Below are positions 34,301 through 46,689 of a stretch of DNA of 64,000 nucleotides, piece after piece; within the stretch, counting starts at the first letter, position 1, and the number at the start of each line of letters is the position of its first letter. The position numbers were made by a program, and so were the translations under genes. The DNA is from Styela clava (lineage: Eukaryota > Chordata > Ascidiacea > Stolidobranchia > Styelidae). The notes below the pieces were generated by a model. That model saw nothing but the letters and a program-made list of their open reading frames with translations. It did no database searches and was not told the origin of the DNA. The stretch covers positions 3,658,001 to 3,722,000 of the forward strand of contig NC_135255.1 of NCBI RefSeq assembly GCF_964204865.1, in the 5' to 3' direction.

Positions 34301-37300
34301 GTTGTTGCTGCAATACACTGCGCCGGCTGCCTATGTATCGATTGAATTTGCCGCTTTGAAATTCGGAAAATGCGTAAATTTTCATTTCGTCTGCTGATTA
34401 CGATGTTGTAATTTCTTGTTATGCAGAAATGATACTTTTTGTCTGATGAGTAAAAGATGCAGGAGGTCCATTATAGACATCATAATACCGGTGCAATGTA
34501 TTAGCTTCCATGATATTAACCAGAGGTTGCGGGGATATGGATTCTCGGAATTATAGCTAGGGACACAAAACACCAATCAAGAACTGTCATACTGTATGGG
34601 CCGAAGAAAACCAAATGGATTACACAGAGATCAGGCGTATTAATAACGTCTACCACACAAATCAAACCGTGAGAAAACTACAGCCAGCATGATTATTTCA
34701 TCCGAATCACTGCCTACGTATGAACATAGGTAGCTTCGTCAGTGCATTTCACAGTTACCCAACATGGCTGAGGATAACTAGAGAAACCATAACGTCAGTT
34801 TGCTCAATGTACGATTCCAAATGATCCAAAAGACATCGGTAATTTGACGTTTGAGAAAGAGCATAAAATGTCAGTTGACTTCAATCGCCTAAACTATATA
34901 AACGTAATTTTATCCATTGCTGTTAGGTAAATTTGATCGTGAATAAATTACCATCTGAAAGGAGATATATGATAGTCATGTGATCAATTCCAAAGCTCGA
35001 TAGCTGTATATTCATATTACATTTTCAAATAATCCATTTTGCATTGAGCCAGGAAACATATATATATATATACAATAACAATCAGGAACCATTGCTTGCT
35101 ATAAACAGCTCATATTGATAAGTACATCATGGTGTTAGGTGTTCTGATGTGTGCAAATATTTTATATCTGTAATGAATAGAATCGTGGGAATATTGTACC
35201 CGATGCATATTATTAGTAATTACATGAATAACCGACTTATTTTACACGTTGTATTGCACAGGTGAACCAATACATTTGTAGTATGATGTTGATGCTGCCT
35301 TTACATGTAATATTATTTAATCTAGAGTTAGACCCGATCCATGACAGAGGATAATTCAAAGGAAAATTCGACGATCAACAACCAACAAACTGAGATTTTT
35401 TTTTTGAAGAAAAAAAAAAGGTTCTGAAACGGGATGTGCATATAAAAATTTCTTTCTTGATTTCTTGAGACTTTTTTTTGATGAGGTAGTTGCACGAAAT
35501 ATACGGATAACAAAAGATCCGCATGAAAGCACAGACCTTGGTTGAATCCCAATTGCGTACACCATGAATCCCACCAATGCGTACACGGCTGTGGCCTCTT
35601 GCATACAAGAGTTTATCATGAATTACAGTATAACTAATTTTATACAATACCACAATTAATAAATTTGATTTGATGATATAGAGTCGGAATAGTAACCAAA
35701 ATAAATTGTAAAAATTATGTGTCTACTGTCTATCGAAGGGTTAAAATTACGCTCGATGGCTGAAAAAAACTGATAATTGAATGATGATTATGTAGCAAGA
35801 AGTATAAGGAAAACTTTTTGAATGAATTTTACGTCTTTTATACTCAAATACCAATTGGTTGTTATTAATGTTTGCATATAGTTATGCGACAAGAACTCAC
35901 TCAAAAAAAATGTTACTAAAAACAATAGTCGAAAATAGTCTGGTCATTTCCAGTCGAAGCAATTGACTTCTCATGAACTTGAAACTTGTCCCTCACTTAT
36001 TTAAAATAGTCATGTGTCTCAAGTCTTGCTAATATTTGGGTTTAATGTAATATAACATCCCTCATCAAGTCAGGACTGCTGGATGTTAGATCATATCCTT
36101 CCTTCTATATCATCACTTCCGGACATTCGACATACACAAATATTGAGTTCCCCGAAAAGTTTGAATATAAAGCATATTCATACGGTCATTATAATATCTG
36201 ATGTACTATCCTATCTAGCATTCAATCGTAAAACCGTTTCCATGATATGAGTTTCAAAATATGATTGCTTATTGCATTTGAACACATGAAGATTTCCTTT
36301 GTTGTTTATTTGAATTTTTGCTCAATACGAGATTACAATCACATGTCCGAAGAAACCACTGGAAAACTAACAACAAATTATTTGGTGATAAAGCAGCTGG
36401 AATTTAGATTGATACGACTCAAATTTTGAACTCTAAAACGAAATAATTATTAATTTTATTGCTTGTAGTATACGCACAAAAGCTGAAATAAATTAGTCAG
36501 TTGTTTGGCGCTTATCATCCTTGGTAATGTGTATGTGATCTGATAATAAAATGTAAAATAAATAGATGACATATGTTAATATTGTTCCAAAAATTGTTCT
36601 CTAATGTTAATATAGGTCCGACCTCGACCTGAACCTGACTAATAAATTTGATCCGAATCACAACTATTTGAAATAATACATTTAGTGAAGCATAATTGAA
36701 ATCATTTTCATTGCTATAGGTGAAAATCCACGTTCATGTTCATAATGTACATTAACTGTGGCTTCAGCTAGAAAAGTTAGCTCATTATCGTTTCCAAATT
36801 TGATGACATATTAATGCGTCATTGAATAGCAATAACTCTTCAGTTTGAACAGCCGTTTTTGACAACCTCGAAGTTTATGTTTGTTTTCCGCTAAGTAAAT
36901 CTGTTGAACATAATAGTTCATTGTTATCGTCGACGCTGCAAAATGCCGAACCATGTGTATGTACATCTGCCATTTGTATGCATTGAACTATTTGTAGTTT
37001 TGTAAACTCAAAATAATGTTTTATTTGCATAATGAAGGAAATTGATTGTCATATTTTCCCGCTATATTTCCAGTCTCACTTATCATTTTAACCTTATGTT
37101 CCTCTTGAACCTTTTTATTCTGTGTTGTTAGATTCAGTTTATATAGAATTAATATATTCATTGTTTATTTTAATTCTCCCTTTTTAAGTGTGTCACCTCT
37201 TTCCTTGTAAATCGTGCAACGCTGTACACTACAAGTACAATACCTTGCAGAGTCAGCGTATGGACATGGGTATATATCTAAGTTTACTCCAAGAAGCGTT

Positions 37301-40300
37301 GTACTAATTATTTACTCAAGCATGATCATTCCGTCATTTTTTACTGGGGTTGCAATCCAATATATTTAAGCAAAGTACTAATGGTAGCGTATATGAATTA
37401 TTCAACAATATTAAGTGTACAGAAGTTTGTTTGTTTTTCAAGTTTTTAATATTTGCATTAATATAGATGCAGCTGTTTATAGTATTTTTGTTTGTTATCG
37501 GTCATATCCGAGTATCAATTACGTCACGCTGCGAAAAAGGATAGGCTTAAAATTCAACCTGTCATGTCCTTCCCGTTCATGTTGTGCTTACTGGAATAAA
37601 CAACATTGTTAAACGCTGGTAAATGTAAATCAGTTCGCATCAACTTTTCCACGTCGTATAGTTTTAATATATTTTATCACGGCACAATCATTGGTTAGGG
37701 GAATTGAAGAGAATCAATGCTTTTGATCCATATGGCTTTACATTTTGTATATGCACACACATTTTAAGATATCACTAACATATAATATTTAAAAGTTAAA
37801 ATAAGCGATTCGCACTAAACCAGTAAAACCATATTTATAGCATTGAGTGTTATCCACAAGCTAGTGAATGAACTGATGAAAGATAATAACGATATGTGAA
37901 AAACGCCAACGATATTTTTTAAGATTTGAACCAAGTATTTTTTCACAATTTCGTAAAATATTTCTCCTCAATTGTATTTCTTCTCAATACAGTATCAGAA
38001 AAATGTCTTATATGTTTTACATGATAACATTTTCTTCTTATAAATATTTTACATTTTGAAGTCATAAGTGAATTATGAATATTTCGTTTTCAATATTGAT
38101 AATTATTAAACTCTTTTAACAACTGTAAATTTGTAACATCTTCTGATTAATTTCAATAGTACGACACCAATTTAAAAGCTTTACATATGAAAGTTCTCAA
38201 TTTCATGCCGCAAAATTATCGGTAATTTTGCATTCAAATAATTTGATGAATGGGATTCACTGTTAATTCTAGCAATATGTTAATGGCATAAAATTGTTTC
38301 AGGAAGCAATACTTTTTATTTAAGTTTTTGTTTACATTCATCATTTCCTCCTATCTACCATGGTGTTATATGTTTTACAAGAATACCACAAAAATATATA
38401 TATGTGTGAATATTACTTGCGTCGTTTTTTTTCAAATTGGAATTGTCTCAAAGTTTACTTGTGAGCTTTATAAATCAACATACTCAATCGGTATCTCAGA
38501 AATCGTTTACAAATTTGACCCGGAAAAATTGAAATAGAAAAACTCACAGTACGTCACCAAAATATATCTATTTATAATAGCATTTCTAGAGTATATTAGG
38601 ATTACTGAAAATGGATTGACTTCAATTCTATAAATATAAACAATGCATATGTGACACGCGTAAAATTAAGTGGACAAACTCAAACATTCTCAGTAGCATG
38701 AACACCAACGTTTTACGCGCCTCTTTAAGTCTCGGTAATTATCTATATTTTATGTTCGTTGTCAGGTTCAGTTATTGGTTGGTGAACTAAAACCGCGAAT
38801 GATTTGTCTTGCTGGCTCGAAGTCAATTAGCGCATCTTATAAAGGTTCTTATTGGCAAATATATGTATTGGTTAAGAAGAACACTTCACCGTAATACTTG
38901 AAACCAATAGATCGCAAAGTAGTTTCACTTTTGTGCAGCAGTGTTTCCATCAATTTTCTTATTCTCAAGATGAGATTACTTGAAAATCCGATTATACCGG
39001 GTTGTATATAACGCGATTTCAAAGTACGCGTTATCACGCTCTGGTGGGTTTCATCAAAAACGATGCATTTAATAGTATTGGATTATATTTCTTCATGCAC
39101 GCAGACATTTGTTTCGTGACGAGGAATCTTTCCCAGTACTGACAGTCATCGATTGCGTCTCCTGATCAGAAAATAAATGAACGAATAAACAAACATCTCG
39201 CCGATAAGTCTCAAAGGCACTTCAAGATTTGATTATTCCCACGCCGCCATAGGCCAAAAAAACCTTCAATAGATTATCAAACAATTATGTGTTTGTACTG
39301 GAAATCTGTAAGTATTGCCTCATAATAACTTCCCATGGCATTTGCAATTGAGATGTCAAATAATTTTGTGACATTTTGAGAAAATCTTGTTCAGGATTAA
39401 AGGGAAAGTAAAAGCTTTATCCATTAAGTTATTTCCCTCAGAAACCATAAAAAATTGTTTACGACATTCGCAGTTGAGCAAGCCTCTTGTCTATTGAATA
39501 TTCTGAACCGCTGTAGGCATACGACCCCATTGTCGGCTCGTAAACAACCGGATATGCTCGTTCCATTATCAGAACGCCGCAACTAAGGATTCATCGTTCG
39601 CTTTCGCAGAAAATGACACCAAATGCAGTAATTGAATTGCTCGTGTCCACTGAATAGCTTTTCACAACATAGTACTGAATTAGGCTGCAATGAATGATTG
39701 CCAAAATATCTACTTGCATAAATGCTTATTGGTAAAAATAAATAGTTTCATGAATGTAGCTTCAACATATCTAATGTTTTACTGAAATTCTTTTAATCCT
39801 CACTCGGAAGATTCTTACATGCTGCATGAAGTGATTCGTGTATGCTGCAAACAAAACAAATATGTATACCTGTTGTACTGGGGGTTGAGTCACCTTTACA
39901 AACATTGAGTTCGCCGCCACATAGGAGTTGTTTACTACGCTGGGAAGATTTGACACAAATTCCTTTCGATGTTTTCAATTAATGCCAGGAATGGCACCAT
40001 ATTGGTGAAGCGCTCAAGCCCTATTTCCATATTAAAGTTGATTGCCGATTAAACATGTTATATTTCCCCGTCATAGGCTATGTCAAAAAATTCATCAGAA
40101 CTTTTAAACAGTTAGAGCCACAATGTTGGATTAGGAAATATATTGTTCTCACATGCAGAAATGCCATGTCTACGCCAAACGCAGGGAGGTTGGTTTACTA
40201 CGCTAGTGAAGTCTCCGTGCAACATGCACGCGTGCAGATTAGTTCGCCGTAAAAGGAGAGAATGGAGCCACCACGACTTCGAAAAGCGCGGGAAAATTTG

Positions 40301-43300
40301 ATGCCGTCACAGCTGTTTACGCAACTCGCAGGCCACAGAAAAGTCATCGAGGTCGTACTATATTTGCACGATTATTCACACAACAGTTTGCACAAAACCT
40401 AGAAAATAAGAGATCGCGCTTCGAAAAAGTCGAAAAAAAAACCTTATACGTTTTACATGTAATGCATGTCGATTAGAAAGATCCAATCATATCAATATAA
40501 AAAAATGTCCAATTATTAGCTGCTCGTCCCAATTTCAATGAAAATATGAAATTAAAATTGATCACTTCAAAAGTATCGAGGCTGTCGTAGCGAACTGTGT
40601 TTTGAGATGTAAATATTGAAAATACTATATGTTTACAATTGTCGTTACAAGACATTATTACTAACTCATTCATGTACAGACTGCTTATTTTCATTATGAG
40701 AAAGTACTGAGTAATTAGTTGTCAAATGTTATGCCTTGGGCTATTTTGTCGCAACATTGGTGACCAATTAAAATAACGAACAAACCATACCACGTAGTAA
40801 AAACATTTCTGCCGACATGCTAGTACCTGGCACGCTTCATTTATGTCAGTTAGGCTTAGTAGATATTTAACGCTACTTGTTGTTTTTCCCTTTCCAGAGG
40901 TGACTCATTTTTGACGATAGTCATAATAAACCTGCTCGCGTGTCCCTGTACTCATGTTAAGGATGTAGTTACTATTAATAAAACACAACGATTACTTACT
41001 CTTCCTGACAGATTATAGTAGTATTCTGATGAAATATTAGAAACAAAATACGCAATGTTCAGTTTACCAATCCATGCAATAACTTTTTGTGATATTTCGT
41101 GCCGAATAATAATCTTGGCGAAATACAATGATAATTGAAGTTAAACATTAGGTGGTCACTTGATCGGTAGATATGATGTTTCATCAAATAACCTATACAT
41201 TTGAGTTCATCCATGATCGTTTTCGTTATTGATTCTGTTCAGTTTAAACTATTATTGAAAAAAATGTTTGCGGTGCATGGTGACAACAAATTACCTTACG
41301 AAACAAATCCGCTTTTTCTACTTTGACATCGTCAGCAAAGTTTTGATCACGATTTTTTGGGATTAGCGACTTGATTATTTTTTGAAAAAATTTCCTTGAA
41401 TCACCCGCATATTTTTTATTGGCCCTCAAATTGTATATCCATCTGCACATGTAGAATAAAAGTTCAACTTTATTTGATTTCAATTATTTTCCCATAAGTT
41501 GTTTTAAAACTTTGTCGTGATCAGCGAGACTCCCAGGGGTGTATTTTAATTTTAATCATAACATAGTGCCATTATAAAAATTGTCCGTTTATATTTGGCT
41601 ACCTGCCATATATCGACACGGTCCCAAGAGATTCTACACGCTATATTTAGAATAACTGACCCTCGGCCTTTGCGTACAAACAAAACCCCAGTTTACAATA
41701 CATTTATTGTTACGCTCACTGTAACAATATATGATGAATTTTAGTTTTAGAGGCTTTTCTAGTTTATAAGACTTTTATTGTTTCATACTACGTTTTCCAC
41801 GAAAATTACATAAGCGTAAAAATGCACGGTCGCCAGTATGAACATTTTTCGCTACAGGAAATTGACAATGCAAATTTTTCACTGATTTCATTGCTACCAA
41901 AGTCATTTATTAAATATTCCATCCAATAAAATGAGAGTTTGACATATGCAACTGGTGCCAATTCGATTTGAGTGAAATTTATAACATACTTAGTTTCATT
42001 GCAATATATAGCTTCATACTAAGCGTTCATGATGATTGCTTTCCGGGACGTGCGCGGATTGGAATTTAAACTATTAATGAGATATAAATCGGAAATACTG
42101 ATTCAGTTTAATCCACTTTTGTACATATTTGCAAATTAAAGTTACAGCTATTTAAATAAAAATGTATTCATCACTACTTGCGGGCTTAATATTTGCCACA
42201 TATATTTGTTTTGTCTTTGCTTTCATACTGCATATGTCGTTTGCATGTTAAGTCTGGCACGAAGGTGCTACTTCAATATAGAGTAGCGAAACGCTATGGG
42301 ATACGTTTGTCTATTGTCGGTACTTTTGTTCGTTTTGAATGAAATGTCTGTATGCTGTCAAAACAGTAAAACAGCGAGGGCGTTCTTGCACTATTGTTCA
42401 CCTTTAAACTACAAATGGTCGTGTAAAACATTGCCATCTTGAAAGAATCCTGTGGCGTTCGCTACAGGATGTTATTTCATGTTATTTCAAATTAAGTTTA
42501 GGATGTGACTTTTGTGGGTGCATTCATTTGAAAATCGAAGTCTATTTACTCAACATTCTGATTTTTGTAAAGCGCTCATTTGAGTCGATTGTTGAATATC
42601 GGGTTAAGGTGGTAACACGATCGAAAACGCAAAATGTTATTGAAACAAATCTTACAAATGCATCAATTCTCGTATTCTCAAATGTAATATCTGCCATCGA
42701 AATAATTTATGTATCTGAACTCAATCAAGGAAGTTAAGCTTCCTAACGTGAATCTACCTCAGACTTCTTCCGACGTTGATAACTTCCCATCCACACCTAA
42801 CGGTGTGTCCGTTCGTTAATCAATTTAATATAGTTGCGACATGTTTGAAACGAACTGAAATATGTCTAATCGTGTTACAGTGAGTTTAAAAATTATTGAA
42901 TTGAGAAAAAGCCCTTTGTCATTTTTTTCTCATGAGCAGATGAACAGAAATCATAAAGTGTTAGCCTTGCATGGTAAACTAGATTTTTTGAAATGTATTC
43001 TCCTAGACCCTGCCGTTGGTAGTACTTCAAAGTGTTGTTCCCACGAGTATATCGTTATAAATATACAGTACATAGTCTCACAAGGCTATACGCCTCCATA
43101 TCCTTTCAACGATATCCTTCTACTACAGGATTAATTAGTATCAGAAGTTTTAAGAAGGAAAAACTTGGAACTCTTAATATTTTAATCTACATGTAAATCA
43201 TAGATGTCACAGTATGATATTGCAAATCGTACATGGAATATATATGTTTTAATTTTAGAACGGATGTATTATACAACGTAATCAATCGCAACTTTAGCTA

Positions 43301-44973
43301 ATACATGTGAATATCGTCACAACATAGTTTTTATATTTTAATTATGCTGCGATATATATTTAAAAACTTTTCTAAAATTCCGTGACTTTCGAGTGTTTGA
43401 GCTTAATATATCTGTAAATGGAGTTTTAAAAGTTTTAAACTTCTGTTTCTGAACTTCAAGAAAACTTTAGTCGAGTATTTGCAATAATTTTTTTGCTCAC
43501 AAGCCAACGAGCATGGCCAATTTAATGCTACAGTAGAAAACACATTTGTTAATAGAGCTTCATAATTGGGAACGCATTATTTTATTCGAATTTATGTTGG
43601 CGGAAACGCTTGAATGGGGATCGGTAAGTGAAAGCTGAATCATATAGCCCACAAAACAAAGTCTATCATAGCGTCTAATATACAATTATAAAAAAATTAC
43701 GCTGCTAATTGAACTGTGTAATAATGCTCAAGAAAGTATGTATTTCGCTAATAACCCTATTTCGCAGCAAAAAATTCAATGCTAACAAATGTGCCGATGA
43801 AGTGCAATTTACACGGCACATGGAGTTAATTATGTTGCGGTAACATCAGAAAAATTGTATTTTAACGTGCTAACTCAACACATGTTAGCACGGTGAGTGA
43901 ACTCACGGTAGATCGATTCATGACAATTGTTTGAAATATTCCACACGCGCGCCTTCTGTTACTATTTCGTGGACCAGTTCACGAATAGTTACTATCACGC
44001 TTACAATAGCAACGATAATCTTGACGCTGCGTGATATATGTAATGTATGGAAAAAAGAAAAAAAGCCAGTGTTGTGGCATATATTAGGGGAACGTCACTT
44101 GCAATCATATCAATTTGCGTATTACTTAGCCCAGCCTGATTGTTTGGAAATAGAAGTAAAAGTTGTATGTCAAAACTCACAGAAAAGTATCTCGAGTTAT
44201 ATGGTGAATACCTTTAATAATACGAGCACGTATATAAAGCTTTGATTTAATTAGTTTGTTTCTGAATTCGATGAAATTACTCTCGGTTATTGAGGATTTG
44301 GCCGTACCAAATAATTTGGTAATAACATTGCGCCATAATATTATACAAGATCGTATTCTTAATCATTACATTTTTGATTTTCGAATCGTAGTAAGAAAAG
44401 TCGTCCCGAAAGGAGAGAATTGTACTATGAGAAAAAAGATTGTCTCCGCCCTTTTCGTGAAGTCATAAAGAGAGAGAGAGAGGGAGCAATAAAAATGAGA
44501 GCAAACGTTGAAACAAGCAAACAGATATTGGTCGGCACTCGTAGTGACTGTGTCGCGGCGAAAGCCTCTGGGCGCATTTCGTTGAGGTACGTAAAAAGAA
44601 TAAGACGCTGAAAAAAGAGACTACTCATTTAGGCAAGTTTGGACTTGAGTCTGTTATCGGGCTTAATTTTAGCTCAGCAGAAAATTGTCGTAAACAAAGA
44701 GACACAGATCAGTATTCCGTTGGTAGCGATAGTGGACGTCTGTGACACCGATGTCATTTTGGGTGGGGTTCATGTAATCTTTGATTTCAAAATTTTCAGG
44801 TACGTAATTCCGTTAGTGTTACATTCAGGTTGTACCAAGACGTATATAAATTTAATATAGAATTTAATAAGTAGATTGCCAGGTTAGTAATTTCAGCGGT
44901 CTCTTCCTAATGCGCATAAACTTGGTTATATATATTATAATATCTGGACGAAATCCTAACGTTATTTGTATAC
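31339..44973. other. 13.6-kb stretch without a recognisable gene
   Basis: No reading frame here joins into a protein family I can name. A minus-strand frame at 32784-33152 has a short hydrophobic part and a CAG/GTAAGC donor near 33020, but no continuation is convincing. Small features: (TA)n near 35060, a T9/A10 hairpin-like patch at 35397-35420, GCGCGGGAAA (E2F-like) at 40286-40295, a TCCTGT...ACAGGA hairpin near 42450 and (AG)n near 44468-44483. It could be intergenic or long introns of genes outside the window. Confidence 0.4.
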
Positions 44974-45027
44974 ATGTCATTTGCAGTTATTATACGTATA
45001 CTATTATTACTGCCAACTAATATCAAT

Positions 45028-46689
45028 ATGACTTCCCAGTCGCCTATTTTACCTCTTGCTCTGCTGCGACAAAAACCTCAGGCGAAGCTCGCCAGCCCGG
45101 TATCTAGAAACCTTTTTGGCGCGAGCGAAGCATCCGTCGTGTCGCAAATGTTGAATGAGGTTTTGGTAAGCGAGCGAAGAAGAGGATATTCTAATCTGAA
45201 TTTTGATATTCACAACGAAAAGCCAGCCAAACACGAACAACAAGAAAACATTTCTGATGCTGACAAAACTCCAGAGCCAAGACGACGGTACTATTGGAAG
45301 CAAATGAAATCCGGAGAGGCACCCGAATTTTATTCCCGCCGATACAAGGGCAAAAAATTATTGATGCCTGTTGATTTGTCGAATTGTAGTCCAGATTCAT
45401 CAACTTCAAGATCTCGCTCGGTTAGACGTAGTCTCAATGGCTATCTTCGCTCACCATCAAGTGAAATCCGCCAAAAAAATATCATAAGGCCCTCATCTAC
45501 GTCCCGACTTGAACCGAGCCCGCTCCGGACTCTTTCGTCAAAAGATCCGGTCGACTCACCACTTTCATTCGACTCGGAGAAAATCAGACTTCCACTCCCA
45601 ATTTTACGACCCTTGCCTCTGCATGCTTCGACCGAAAATGCTTTCACTGTCAAAGTATTTTCACCAGCAAAATCCACGCCTGCCAATGTGCGTTTCACTG
45701 CAAGGTCGCCTCTTAGCCAACGTGGGAACCAAGAAAGAGGAGTCAGAGCTCTCGATTTTTCCTCAAGTCTTCAACAAGGCTCATCGGTTTTTGCGCCCAG
45801 GTTTACGTCAGATGTCACCAATAGTAATAATTCCAGTATCTCAACTTCCACACCTGAAATTATGTCAACACCGTCTTCCGAAATGCGTGTTCCTGCTGCA
45901 CCAACACCACTCAAGCAGCTCAAACTTACAGGTGATTATATAAAACTGTATTATCATATCGCTTTTGAAATTATTAATAATGTTCAAAATTTCAAATTTT
46001 ACCTTCGTGAAAAATTGATGTGGGAAAGTAGGAAGTTCTTTCAACAGACGGCTTATAAATATTTAATTTTATTTATATGAAAGCGGTGAGCTAGTTCCAT
46101 TTTGTCATTTGAGTTTTAAATATATCGTATGAATGACAGTCAGTTACGTAGATGACAATTACCATTAACAATTTATGTGGGAAGGGAACAGAAGAACTGT
46201 CATTATCGCTAGTTAATACGTGTCCACTCAAACCCTTGACTGGCGACGGGATGGTCGCAACAGCACTATTGAAACACTCCAATAGGGAGTTGAAATTGCC
46301 GATTGGAGTCGTTATGTTTCAGGTTAAGAGTGCCTTCAGTCCAAAAACAATGAAATGGGCCTATGTCCGCAAACCTCTTTTGACAAGTACAGAACACTTT
46401 GTATTAAGCGCTGTTATATATTGAACTGAAAATTGAAAGCTTCGGCAGTTGAAGTGACATGTTGTCCATCATAGATATGAAGTGCTTTATAATCTGGATA
46501 CTTGTGAAAAATCGAAAATATGGGTACTAACTTATTGATTTGTTCTAACCAATCTTTCTTTTGTATTCAGAAATGGTAACCATGCGTAAGCCAAGATCTC
46601 CGGCCTTGAAAGCAAGAAAACGCCTTAATTTATCTGAAGACGAAACTTCATCTGCAAAGACGCCGAGATTGACTCATCCTAGCAAATAA
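45028..46689 (+). CDS. CDKN1: Cyclin-dependent kinase inhibitor, Cip/Kip family
   Basis: Nuclear protein that should bind cyclin-CDK complexes and arrest the cell cycle. Exons 45028-45931 and 46571-46689 (GT-AG, phase 1) give 340 residues, longer than vertebrate p21 or p27. The CDI domain is unmistakable: R27-N-L-F-G31 (cyclin docking), N58-F-D-I-H-N-E-K-P66, then Y88-Y-W-K-Q and G96-E-A-P-E-F101-Y102-S103, matching NFDFQNHKP, YEWQ and GSLPEFYY of p27. F101 and Y102 correspond to the residues that enter the CDK ATP pocket; the next Tyr is Ser here. About 17 extra residues separate the two CDK-binding strands. The middle region is Ser/Pro-rich with many S-P sites. The small last exon is basic (residues 307-319), with K318-R-L-N-L322, a possible second cyclin motif, and S311-P and T332-P sites. 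No PCNA box is seen. The start at 45028 is preferred because an acceptor-like TTTGCAG ends at 44987, so the earlier Met at 44974 would be intronic. Confidence 0.92.

Noticed and set aside
44974..45027. Upstream Met of the CDK inhibitor giving a hydrophobic leader
   Set aside because: A TTTGCAG acceptor-like site lies between this Met and the CDI domain, and a signal-peptide-like start makes no sense for a nuclear kinase inhibitor.
45509..45943. 144-codon frame inside the CDK inhibitor exon
   Set aside because: Alternate frame of a Ser/Pro-rich coding region; the shorter minus-strand frames there are likewise shadows.
45932..46080. Read-through end of the long frame in the CDK inhibitor
   Set aside because: The frame passes a good GTGATT donor into AT-rich intron sequence; splicing to 46571 restores a basic C-terminus of the kind seen in the family.
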